This document shows positions 8,994 to 16,632 of a stretch of 64,000 nt of DNA, in pieces (within the stretch, counting starts at the first letter, position 1; the number at the start of each line of letters is the position of its first letter). The stretch covers positions 3,162,001-3,226,000 of the forward strand of contig NC_004347.2 in the NCBI RefSeq assembly GCF_000146165.2, in the 5' to 3' direction. Made by a program: the position numbers and the translations under genes. The notes under the pieces were generated by a model. That model saw only the letters and a program-made list of their open reading frames with translations. It was not told the DNA's origin and searched no databases. The DNA comes from Shewanella oneidensis MR-1 (lineage in GTDB: Bacteria; Pseudomonadota; Gammaproteobacteria; Enterobacterales; Shewanellaceae).

Positions 8994-10547
8994 CTAGGCT
9001 TGCTTGAGTGCCACCGCGCTCGCTGCGGCGCAGTTTCGGCCTGCATTGCGCCCCGTTACGACCCCTTCGGCAACGGCACAGGCTCCTAATCGACTCGCCC
9101 CGTGGATACCGCCCGTGGCCTCGCCTGCGGCATATAATCCAGGGATCGCTTTATTGCTAACTAAATGCAACACTTCAGATTGGGTGTTTACCTTCACCCC
9201 GCCCATGCAGTAATGCACCTTCGGCCACATACGCACCGCGTACCAAGGGCCTTTGTCTAGCACGATGGCCTCTTGCATCGGGCGCTCGAATTCTTTATCG
9301 ACGCCAGTCTTCACCGCCTCGTTCCAGCGTTCGACTTGCGCCTTTAACGCCTTAGCAGGCATGCCGTAAATCTTGGCTAATTCATCTAAGGTTTCGGCCT
9401 TGCTGATAACCTTATATTTCAAGCCCCAATCTAAGGTTTGCGCCTTACTGGCTCCGGCTGCATTGGTAAAACCGATGGGATAAACAGGCTGACCTTTTTC
9501 ATCCCGTCTGGTCATAATGGCGTCGGCCCGCGCCTTACGATCTGCTAATTCATTGAAAAAACGCTCACCAGTGCGCACGTCCACGACAATGCCGTGGGGA
9601 TAGGTTGCAATCGTATTGAACTGGGATGCCGTACCAAATCCCTTCTCATCGGGAGACGCCCAAGGGCCAAGTTGAATTTGGTCTAAATGAATGGGATTGG
9701 CCCCAATCAGCATCATCTGCTTGAGCGCCTCTGAGGTTGCGCCAGCATGGTTAGTCGAATCTAAATCACTATTCAACTCAGGTAATTGCATCATGCGGTA
9801 TTCGATATCACGGCCAAAACCGCCTGTTGCCATAATCACGCCGTGACGCGCACCGATGCGGCGTATTTTACCCGTGCGCTCATTGGGAAAATAAAAACCT
9901 TCACGAACTTCGACACCGATCACCCGTCCGGCATCATCTTTTACAAAGCCTTCGAGCTTGGTCTGATTTTTCATGATGACGCCCTTGTCTCGCGCAGCCT
10001 TGATCAAGGGACGAATAATACCAGCACCCGAACTTTCAACGGTTTGGAGTACCCTTTGTACCGAGTGCCCGCCAAAGTGCTGCACGAAGGGTTTCCAATG
10101 AACACCATAATCAATCAACCACTGGCAAGACTCGGCAGTACCGTTACACACCAGTTTGAGCATTTCCACATCGTTCATGCCGCGACCTGCGCGCAGCATG
10201 TCCGCAACCATGGCATCGACCGAATCTTCGATCCCTGCTTGTTTTTGTAAGGGAGAACCCGCCACGGCCATGGCACCACCGTTGATAGTAGAGTTGCCGC
10301 CAAACACCGGCATCTTATCAATAACCATCACCTTCACGCCGGATTCTCTGGCTTGCAGTGCTGCGGACATGCCAGCAAAACCGCTGCCAACAACGAGCAC
10401 ATCCACTATTTCATCAAAGCTGACAGGGGCTGAATCACAACTTGCCGTGGCGGGCAGCGCCATACTCGCCCCCAGTCCTGCGGCCATGACCATGCCTCCC
10501 TTTAATAACTGGCGACGCCCGGCATTAATATCTTGGGTTTTACTCAT
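8994..10547 (-). CDS. Tat-exported FAD-dependent reductase of the flavocytochrome c/fumarate reductase family
   Basis: 517 residues. Tat signal RRQLLKGG with hydrophobic stretch ending ALPATA; FAD-binding VLVVGSGFAGMSAALQA (about residue 50) and the closing GLYAAGEATGGIHGASRLG. Compared with S. frigidimarina fumarate reductase Fcc3 as I remember it, the proton-donor Arg402 (R337 here, in NELADRKA), His504 (H445, in HYCMGG) and Arg544 (R486, in GASRLG) are kept, but His365, which holds the second carboxylate of fumarate, aligns with G294 (IQLGPW). It has neither heme domain nor FMN-binding domain; the tetraheme protein two genes downstream supplies the hemes. The ATG at 10547 follows GAAGGAAAT. 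A reductase for an aryl-acrylate-like acceptor is inferred; fumarate or urocanate reduction is less likely. Confidence 0.88.
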   Translation of the reverse strand: MSKTQDINAGRRQLLKGGMVMAAGLGASMALPATASCDSAPVSFDEIVDVLVVGSGFAGMSAALQARESGVKVMVIDKMPVFGGNSTINGGAMAVAGSPLQKQAGIEDSVDAMVADMLRAGRGMNDVEMLKLVCNGTAESCQWLIDYGVHWKPFVQHFGGHSVQRVLQTVESSGAGIIRPLIKAARDKGVIMKNQTKLEGFVKDDAGRVIGVEVREGFYFPNERTGKIRRIGARHGVIMATGGFGRDIEYRMMQLPELNSDLDSTNHAGATSEALKQMMLIGANPIHLDQIQLGPWASPDEKGFGTASQFNTIATYPHGIVVDVRTGERFFNELADRKARADAIMTRRDEKGQPVYPIGFTNAAGASKAQTLDWGLKYKVISKAETLDELAKIYGMPAKALKAQVERWNEAVKTGVDKEFERPMQEAIVLDKGPWYAVRMWPKVHYCMGGVKVNTQSEVLHLVSNKAIPGLYAAGEATGGIHGASRLGACAVAEGVVTGRNAGRNCAAASAVALKQA

Positions 10548-10590
10548 GCTGATTTCCTTCAATAATCACTGGAACTTGTCAGCTTTAAAG

Positions 10591-10607
10591 TGCAGGTGCT
10601 GTGCCAA
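10591..10607 (-). promoter_or_regulatory. Sigma-54 promoter of the flavoprotein-lyase-cytochrome operon
   Basis: On the minus strand TTGGCAC-N5-CTGCA gives GG and GC with the exact 10-base spacing required for sigma-54 (-24/-12). The -12 element is about 44 bases before the flavoprotein ATG. The divergent neighbour encodes a sigma-54 activator. Confidence 0.8.
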
Positions 10608-10656
10608 GCACCTAAAAGGAGGTATTTAAGTGGCGAACTTTGATTGCAGGCACAAA

Positions 10657-10697
10657 ATCACGAAATATAAAGATCTACAATCACGATACTTAGTGAT
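10657..10697. promoter_or_regulatory. Two operator-like sites (putative upstream activating sequence)
   Basis: Site 10680-10697 reads ATCA-CGATACTTAG-TGAT; site 10657-10674 reads ATCA-CGAAATATAA-AGAT. Centres are 23 bases apart, about two helical turns, and lie roughly 87 and 109 bases upstream of the predicted sigma-54 start. The same ATCA-N10-TGAT motif recurs upstream of the porin promoter. The sites also sit just upstream of the activator gene, so autoregulation is possible. Confidence 0.6.
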
Positions 10698-10712
10698 CAA
10701 CTTGAAATATCA

Positions 10713-12239
10713 ATGGAAAAACACTTTTATTACGAATCAACCTTAAGGCTCTGTAGTAGTCTGCAACTGGAGAAATCCCTACAGAGCTACTTTGAGTTTA
10801 TTCGGGATGAACTGCCCATTGATGGGCTATATGTGAATATTTTTCGCAAACAATTTAATGATATACAGTTTATCGCCCATGTTGATGAGACCCATTGCTG
10901 CACCTTAGACAAGTGCATTCCCATCCCTGAACAAATGGCACAATTCCTAGAAGATCCTGAGCGCCCAAGGGTCAGAATTGTTAATGATATTGAGCATGAT
11001 CCTGTTACTTCATTAGTCGCGCCTAAAGTGATAAACCATATTCGCTCACTGATTATTCTGCGAATGTCGATAGAAAATACTCACCTTGGGATAGTCGGCT
11101 TTTATGCCAAAACCACAGGCGTATTTAGACCACGCCATGCCGACCTCATTGCGCCGCATATGCAAACCTTAGCGCTGATCACGGCATTAAATCTAAGGGG
11201 CCGTAATTTACTCAAGGAAAACGAAGCGCTCTCGAAACAAAATGTCAGTCTGCGTCGCACCTTAGATGTTCAAAATGGCGTTGTGGGTGCCAACTCGGGA
11301 CTCAAACAGGTGATGCAACAGGTGCAATCCATCGCCAAAATCAATACGACAGTCTTGATGCTGGGCGAAACTGGTTGCGGCAAGGAAGTGATCGCCAATG
11401 CCATCCACGAATTGTCGGAACGTGCAGGTAAACCATTTATCAAAGTAAACTGTGGCGCCATTCCTGATACTTTGATTGACTCCGAGCTGTTTGGTTATGA
11501 AAAAGGCGCCTTTACGGGTGCAGAATCCCGCAAGATTGGCTACTTTGAACAAGCCAATGGCGGCACGATTTTTTTAGATGAGATAGGTGAGCTGCCGCTT
11601 TCAGCGCAAGTTCGGCTTTTGCGAGTATTACAAAATAGCTGTATCACCCGCGTTGGCGGCCACGATGCGGTGCAACTCGATATTCGCATTATCGCGGCGA
11701 CCCACAGAAACCTTCAAGCTATGGTGCACAGGGAGGTGTTTCGTGAAGATCTCTGGTATCGACTGGCGATTTTCCCGATCGAAATCCCGTCATTAAGACA
11801 AAGACGTACAGACATTCCCCTACTTGTGCAACATTTTATTGAGCAGCTGAGTGCCAAGTTTAATTTGCCGCAGTTGCCAAGAATTGCACCAGACCAACTG
11901 AATATCCTCAATCAATATGGCTGGCCGGGCAATGTGCGAGAACTTATCAACGTACTTGAGCGCGCCATGATCCAGCATCCTGCTGGGCCACTCGACTTTC
12001 GTTTTCTGGCACCACAAAGCTGTGAAGAAGTGAAAACCCCATCCAATCAAACCGTGATTATCGACCCAAGCCATGCCACCGATAAATTGGTGCCGCTGGA
12101 TGTGATGACCAAAAAATACATCAGCCATGCCTTAAGGATCACAGGGGGCAAACTGTATGGCCCAGGTGGTGCGGCGGAGTTATTGGACATTAATGCCAAT
12201 ACGCTGCGCAGTAAAATGAAGAAGTTAGGGATTGTGTAA
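10713..12239 (+). CDS. Sigma-54-dependent transcriptional activator (GAF-AAA+-Fis)
   Basis: 508 residues in the FhlA/NorR-like architecture. An N-terminal GAF-like sensor spans about residues 10-165, then a short coiled linker. The AAA+ domain has Walker A GETGCGKE (about 218), the sigma-54 contact loop GAFTGA (about 267), and Walker B TIFLDEIGEL (about 289). A C-terminal Fis-type helix-turn-helix ends the protein (AAELLDINANTLRSKMKKLGI). There is no receiver domain, so a small ligand sensed by the GAF domain is expected. It is divergent from the flavoprotein operon and convergent with the porin gene, both of which have sigma-54 promoters; it is the obvious local activator. A bidirectional hairpin follows at 12264. 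Confidence 0.93.
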   Translation: MEKHFYYESTLRLCSSLQLEKSLQSYFEFIRDELPIDGLYVNIFRKQFNDIQFIAHVDETHCCTLDKCIPIPEQMAQFLEDPERPRVRIVNDIEHDPVTSLVAPKVINHIRSLIILRMSIENTHLGIVGFYAKTTGVFRPRHADLIAPHMQTLALITALNLRGRNLLKENEALSKQNVSLRRTLDVQNGVVGANSGLKQVMQQVQSIAKINTTVLMLGETGCGKEVIANAIHELSERAGKPFIKVNCGAIPDTLIDSELFGYEKGAFTGAESRKIGYFEQANGGTIFLDEIGELPLSAQVRLLRVLQNSCITRVGGHDAVQLDIRIIAATHRNLQAMVHREVFREDLWYRLAIFPIEIPSLRQRRTDIPLLVQHFIEQLSAKFNLPQLPRIAPDQLNILNQYGWPGNVRELINVLERAMIQHPAGPLDFRFLAPQSCEEVKTPSNQTVIIDPSHATDKLVPLDVMTKKYISHALRITGGKLYGPGGAAELLDINANTLRSKMKKLGIV

Positions 12240-12263
12240 CACTCAAAAATGGATCGTAAAGAA

Positions 12264-12286
12264 AAAGGCCACAAAATGTGGCCTTT
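12264..12286. terminator. Bidirectional terminator between activator and porin genes
   Basis: 10-bp stem AAAGGCCACA/TGTGGCCTTT with a 3-base loop. A and T runs flank it on both sides, so it can serve both convergent genes. Confidence 0.8.
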
Positions 12287-12324
12287 GATTTATGCAACCG
12301 AATTAGTCAGCCAAGCCATTGAGC

Positions 12325-13494
12325 TTAGAAGAAATAACGAATACCAACGGCGTAGTTATTGTCTTGCAGATCTTCATAGGCCTTATCGTCCATGTTGCTG
12401 AAGTCAATCTTGGCTTCGGCGTACATAATGGTGTCGCGGCTATAACGATAATGCAGACCAAGTACGGCAAACTGGCGGGTCCATTTACCTTGAATTGCCG
12501 TGTTTTCATCAGTATCAAGATCTTGATAGGTCAGCAATACACTCGGCACAAAGCCATTGTCATATTGATAAGCCACAATAAATTCAGCACCTGTAGAATC
12601 GTAGAGCTCACCACCCACTAACTCGTTTTGCTCACTCTTATGGGCGTTAAAACCAACATATAATCCATCGGCATCACGACCTGGCGCATACTGATAGAAA
12701 CTACCATACTGCGCACCAATACCCATGATTTGATTGGTATTATCTACGTCTTTACCCGCGAGGTTTCCAGTAAAGTCGCCACGGTTAAAACCCGCTAACA
12801 CCTTAAATTTATCAGTAATGTAGTAAGTGGCACTCGCACCATAGCTAGGGTCGAAGCTCAGCTCTGAACCATCATTTAAGGCATGGCCTTGGTTATCATA
12901 AAGCGCTACATCGCTATTTTGCTTAGAAGCGTATTGCACAGCGATATGTAGATTGCCAAAGGTATTACGGTATTGCAGCGCCGCGTCAGCACGACCCGCC
13001 CCCGTCAAACCACCATCACCGAAGGTGTAAGCTCCGACAGACCAGCCAGTAAACGCATTGAGCACGTCAGTAGTATAAGCCACGTCATAGTAAGCACCCC
13101 ATTGCTTACCAAAGCTGAGGGTACCCCACTTTTCGTGTGCCATGCCGACATAACCTAAACGGTTGAACAGGAAATCTGAGGTTTTTGATGCCGATAATTG
13201 ACCGCCACCTTGGCCTTGGGTATAAATCAGGCCATCGTCGCTGGTGACCATGTTAATGCCCCATTCCGTGTGGGCAAACGAACGCCAACCGTTTTTCTCT
13301 TGACGATCGAAACGGAAGCCCACCCGAGAAAAGTTATCGATAACCGAAGTTTCATGACCATCATTTAACGCCGCAAAGCCTAACCACCCCATCATATTGA
13401 CGCTATTGGTTTGATCGTTATACAGCTCGACCGCTTGAGTTGTACCAGTGAGCAACACCGCGGGGATCATCACTGCAAGCAATTTCTTTTTCAT
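12325..13494 (-). CDS. Outer-membrane general porin (Gram-negative porin family)
   Basis: 389-residue precursor: Sec signal peptide (about residues 1-22, ending TTQA), then a 16-strand-type barrel sequence with the porin landmarks SRVGFRF, GTLSFGKQWGAYYDV and alternating aromatic residues. It ends in Tyr-Phe-Phe, the C-terminal aromatic residue recognised by the Bam machinery. A sigma-54 promoter and an operator like the ones at the flavoprotein operon lie 82-170 bases upstream. The inferred role is entry of the substrate of the periplasmic lyase/reductase across the outer membrane. Confidence 0.9.
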   Translation of the reverse strand: MKKKLLAVMIPAVLLTGTTQAVELYNDQTNSVNMMGWLGFAALNDGHETSVIDNFSRVGFRFDRQEKNGWRSFAHTEWGINMVTSDDGLIYTQGQGGGQLSASKTSDFLFNRLGYVGMAHEKWGTLSFGKQWGAYYDVAYTTDVLNAFTGWSVGAYTFGDGGLTGAGRADAALQYRNTFGNLHIAVQYASKQNSDVALYDNQGHALNDGSELSFDPSYGASATYYITDKFKVLAGFNRGDFTGNLAGKDVDNTNQIMGIGAQYGSFYQYAPGRDADGLYVGFNAHKSEQNELVGGELYDSTGAEFIVAYQYDNGFVPSVLLTYQDLDTDENTAIQGKWTRQFAVLGLHYRYSRDTIMYAEAKIDFSNMDDKAYEDLQDNNYAVGIRYFF

Positions 13495-13575
13495 ATCATC
13501 TACACCTATTCATTCAGCTAAATCATAAATAATCTTATGATTTAATTGGCTTATTATATTCTCCAGCCAAGACAA

Positions 13576-13591
13576 AGCAGTTAGTATGCCA
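13576..13591 (-). promoter_or_regulatory. Sigma-54 promoter of the porin gene
   Basis: Minus strand TGGCAT-N5-CTGCT; the invariant GG and GC have the exact sigma-54 spacing. The -12 element is about 82 bases before the porin ATG. Confidence 0.7.
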
Positions 13592-13637
13592 CGGCGCGGA
13601 AAAGCTGAGTTTCAAGGTGTTTTTTAGAAGTGGATCC

Positions 13638-13663
13638 GGCAATCACGAAATACCATGATTGCC
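13638..13663. promoter_or_regulatory. Operator-like inverted repeat upstream of porin
   Basis: Perfect 8-base inverted repeat GGCAATCA/TGATTGCC around a 10-base spacer. It contains the ATCA-N10-TGAT motif and a 12-base identity (AATCACGAAATA) with the site at 10656-10667. Its centre is about 85 bases upstream of the predicted start of transcription, the same distance as at the flavoprotein promoter. Confidence 0.65.
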
Positions 13664-13743
13664 GATGATTAAATATCGCGGAATAAATTAAATATCGTCA
13701 CCAAATCGCGAACATTAGCGACAGTTTGATTACATTTGTGTCA

Positions 13744-15852
13744 TCAGGCTTGGGCGGTCGCTTTGCTCGTTCGCCGTCTAGGGACGGTCGGTTTAGCTGT
13801 TGTGGATGTGGAAGATGCTGCGGCTGAATTTCTAGCATTTTTAGCGCCCGTTCCAGCTTTTTTCCCGCCAGCAGCGCCTCTGACTCCCGCTTTTCGATAA
13901 CCGGACTTTTTAGTAGCGGCACGCTTAAAACCCTGTCCTTTTAGGCCATTGAGGGCTGAGGGTAATTGGGCGCCAGCATTTTGGATCAACGAATGAAGCG
14001 TCCCTAGCAGTGGCTGCATAAATCCTTGATAGGAGATGTCTTTGTGGCAAATACCATTAAGGCTTGCCTCCCATAATGCCGTCATATCAGGTGTAGTGGC
14101 GCTAAGTGGCAGGCTATTAATTAAGCCTTTTCCCACCTCAGTTGCAACAATCGACTTACCCTGACGCTGAATAAAGCCCCGTTTAAACAGCAACTCGATA
14201 ATCCCTGCTCGAGTCGCTTCAGTTCCTAGTCCATCGGTTTCTTTTAAAATTTTACGGATCTCAGGATCAGTTACATAGCGATTAATCCCCGTCATGGCGC
14301 CCAGTAAGGTGGCATCGGTAAAAGCTTTAGGCGGCTGGGTTTGCTTCTCGACCAATTCTCCTTGGTTACAATGAAGAACTTGCCCTAAGATGAGAGGCGG
14401 TAACTGGCCAGCATATTCCCCTTCATCTTTATCCTTGTCGTCTTGTGCAAAGGTCTCTGTGTTCGAAGTGTCTTTTCGCTCGCCCTCTTCTCTAGCAAAC
14501 AACTGTTTCCACCCAAGGGACTTATCCTGTCTTGCCTTCGTTTTAAAGAGGCCACCTTCAATCGTCACTTCAACCGCCGTTTCACTGTAGCAATAGGCAG
14601 GGTAAAACTGCGCCAAATACTGTCGGGCAATATGCAGATAAAGCTGTCTTTCCCGCTGACTTAAACTGCCTAAATTAGGCTGTTTTTCCGTTGGGATAAT
14701 GGCATGGTGGGCATCGACTTTTTTATCATCCCACGCCTTAGATTTAAGCCGAGGATTCGGTGCCTCAGAGTGGGCAACTAACTCGGGCGCACCCGATGTA
14801 ATAGCGTTTAACACTGAACTTGCCAGCCCATGTTGCTCGGTAGGCAGATAACGACTATCGGAGCGTGGATAGGTAATCAGTTTATGGCGCTCATATAAAC
14901 TCTGGCAGGTATCAAGAACCTCCTTGGCGCTCATCCCAAACCGCTTGGCCGCATCAATTTGCAGTGCCGATAAACTGTAAGGTAAGGGAGCACTTTGCTG
15001 CTTATCCTTAGTGCTTAACTGGGTCACTTTGGCCGGTTTATCGGTAATTCTTCGAACCACATTTTGTGCCAATCCCTTCGAAAGAACACGACCTTCATCG
15101 TCCATATAGGGTTGACAGGCTTCGCTAGGTTGCCATTTAGCACTAAAAAATTGCTGTTTATCCGTGACTAAGTGAGCCAAAACTTCATAGAAGGGTTTAG
15201 ATTGAAAATGGGCGATTTCCTCATCACGGCGAACAATAAGCCCTAGGAGCGGGGTTTGCACACGTCCTACAGATAGCACGCCCTGATAACCCACCTTTTT
15301 CCCTTGGATGGTGTAGGCTCGCGTCATATTCATGCCATAGAGCCAGTCGGCGCGGCTGCGCGCTAATGCCGAAGTCGACAAAGGAATAAACTCACGGTTA
15401 CTGCGCAGTTGCGACAAGGCACGCTTAACCGCCTGAGGGTTTAAGTCGCTGATAAGGAGTCGCTGCGTTTGCTGCAACTTATCACCGGTGACCCCCAAAT
15501 AGGCAATCACTTCATCAACCAATAACTGGCCTTCTCGATCAGGATCACCCGCATTAACTAAGGTATCAGCCTGCTTGATTAATTTTTTCAGTACAGTAAG
15601 TTGGCTGCGGGTCGCAGCCTTAGGTTTGAGCTGCCACTTTTCAGGCACTATGGGTAAATGCTCAAATTTCCACGACTTAAAGTCGGGATTATAGGCATCA
15701 GGCTCGGCCTGTTCGAGTAAATGTCCTACACACCAAGACACACAGTTACCGTTTGCGTCTTCAATAAAACCTTCACCCTTTTTATGGGGTTTTGGCAACA
15801 CATCGGCAATAGCACGCCCAAGACTTGGTTTTTCGGCAATATAGAGGATCAT
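13744..15852 (-). CDS. topB: DNA topoisomerase III
   Basis: 702 residues; type IA topoisomerase that decatenates single-stranded and replicating DNA. The N-terminal TOPRIM domain starts LYIAEKPSLGRAIADVLP and has the acidic pair in AGDPDREGQLL (about residue 103). The catalytic Tyr lies in LITYPRSDSRYLP (about 330). The C-terminal 60 residues are rich in Lys, Arg, Ala and Gly, a basic tail often seen in Shewanella and Vibrio TopB. Start ATG at 15852; the region before the porin promoter contains no terminator that I could recognise. Confidence 0.95.
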   Translation of the reverse strand: MILYIAEKPSLGRAIADVLPKPHKKGEGFIEDANGNCVSWCVGHLLEQAEPDAYNPDFKSWKFEHLPIVPEKWQLKPKAATRSQLTVLKKLIKQADTLVNAGDPDREGQLLVDEVIAYLGVTGDKLQQTQRLLISDLNPQAVKRALSQLRSNREFIPLSTSALARSRADWLYGMNMTRAYTIQGKKVGYQGVLSVGRVQTPLLGLIVRRDEEIAHFQSKPFYEVLAHLVTDKQQFFSAKWQPSEACQPYMDDEGRVLSKGLAQNVVRRITDKPAKVTQLSTKDKQQSAPLPYSLSALQIDAAKRFGMSAKEVLDTCQSLYERHKLITYPRSDSRYLPTEQHGLASSVLNAITSGAPELVAHSEAPNPRLKSKAWDDKKVDAHHAIIPTEKQPNLGSLSQRERQLYLHIARQYLAQFYPAYCYSETAVEVTIEGGLFKTKARQDKSLGWKQLFAREEGERKDTSNTETFAQDDKDKDEGEYAGQLPPLILGQVLHCNQGELVEKQTQPPKAFTDATLLGAMTGINRYVTDPEIRKILKETDGLGTEATRAGIIELLFKRGFIQRQGKSIVATEVGKGLINSLPLSATTPDMTALWEASLNGICHKDISYQGFMQPLLGTLHSLIQNAGAQLPSALNGLKGQGFKRAATKKSGYRKAGVRGAAGGKKAGTGAKNARNSAAASSTSTTAKPTVPRRRTSKATAQA

Positions 15853-15987
15853 ATCTACACTAAATACTGGATATAATTACAGTATAATTTAGCCCAAAGC
15901 AGGAGAGAGTGCAAATCGCAGTATCAACTTTAACGCAACCTCATCTCGGTCAATGCGCTGATAAAACTAAAGCCGTGTAAATTTTGT

Positions 15988-16002
15988 TGAGAACAATTCT
16001 CA
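15988..16002. promoter_or_regulatory. Fur-box-like palindrome
   Basis: Perfect inverted repeat TGAGAA-CAA-TTCTCA. The half-sites match the typical Fur-box core (TGAGAA/TTCTCA). It lies 50 bases upstream of the small membrane protein ATG, a position suited to repression. Confidence 0.5.
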
Positions 16003-16051
16003 TCTAAATTTAAAATGACGTCAGTTGTTGGAGATAAATCAGGAGAATGCC

Positions 16052-16339
16052 ATGCAAGCCCTCATAGCTACCTTGCCTATAAAGTCAGCGTTCAAACCCA
16101 CATTCGTATTAAAATTCAATCAATTGGTCATATTTCACAGCCTAATGCTATTAGGGTTAAGCCTACTCTGTGAGCTTGGGTTGAAGAAACTCAATCTTGA
16201 TACCCCAGTGATCCCTTGGAGTATTATTCAGTTTATGCCTGCCGCCGTGGGCCTATCACTTCTGCTTAATCATAGGGTGAGCCGCCGCAGTTTAACTTGG
16301 CTATTTGCACTGTGGATGTTGTTGTGGCTCGTTATCTAA
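16052..16339 (+). CDS. Small inner-membrane protein of unknown function, possibly Fur-controlled
   Basis: 95 residues. I recognise no family. The first 30 residues are soluble and weakly basic; two hydrophobic segments follow (about 34-53 and 60-72) with a third near the C-terminus (about 81-94), separated by a short basic loop HRVSRRS. The ATG at 16052 has AGGAGA at ideal spacing, so I prefer it to the in-frame TTG at 16025. A Fur-box-like palindrome upstream suggests iron-dependent expression. It is followed by the amino-acid symporter after about 290 bases without other genes; that gap shows no clear element. Confidence 0.7.
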   Translation: MQALIATLPIKSAFKPTFVLKFNQLVIFHSLMLLGLSLLCELGLKKLNLDTPVIPWSIIQFMPAAVGLSLLLNHRVSRRSLTWLFALWMLLWLVI

Positions 16340-16632
16340 CGCTATTTTCACGGGATATCAAGCCACGATAAACTTTCCCTAAGTTCACCCCATCTAGAAG
16401 ACTTGCAACTGTCAGCTTTACCGCCCAAAACACCTTACGTTAAAAAAGAACATCAAACTATCATACATTTAACAACTTTAACTATGAAGCAACTGAAAAA
16501 GTCGCTATGTTGAAGCTCTTAGACGTTCACACAAGTCTTAACCTTAGGCCAATTTGGTCTGCGAATACCAAAACTTACAAACAAATATCTAAAAAACTCT
16601 GCAAAAACAACAGAATATTGGAGTTGAACTAT

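Noticed and set aside
8994..10547. Calling the flavoprotein urocanate reductase (UrdA) or fumarate reductase
   Set aside because: The residue that distinguishes these (Tyr or His) is Gly here, and it lacks the FMN-binding domain of UrdA and the fused heme domain of Fcc3.
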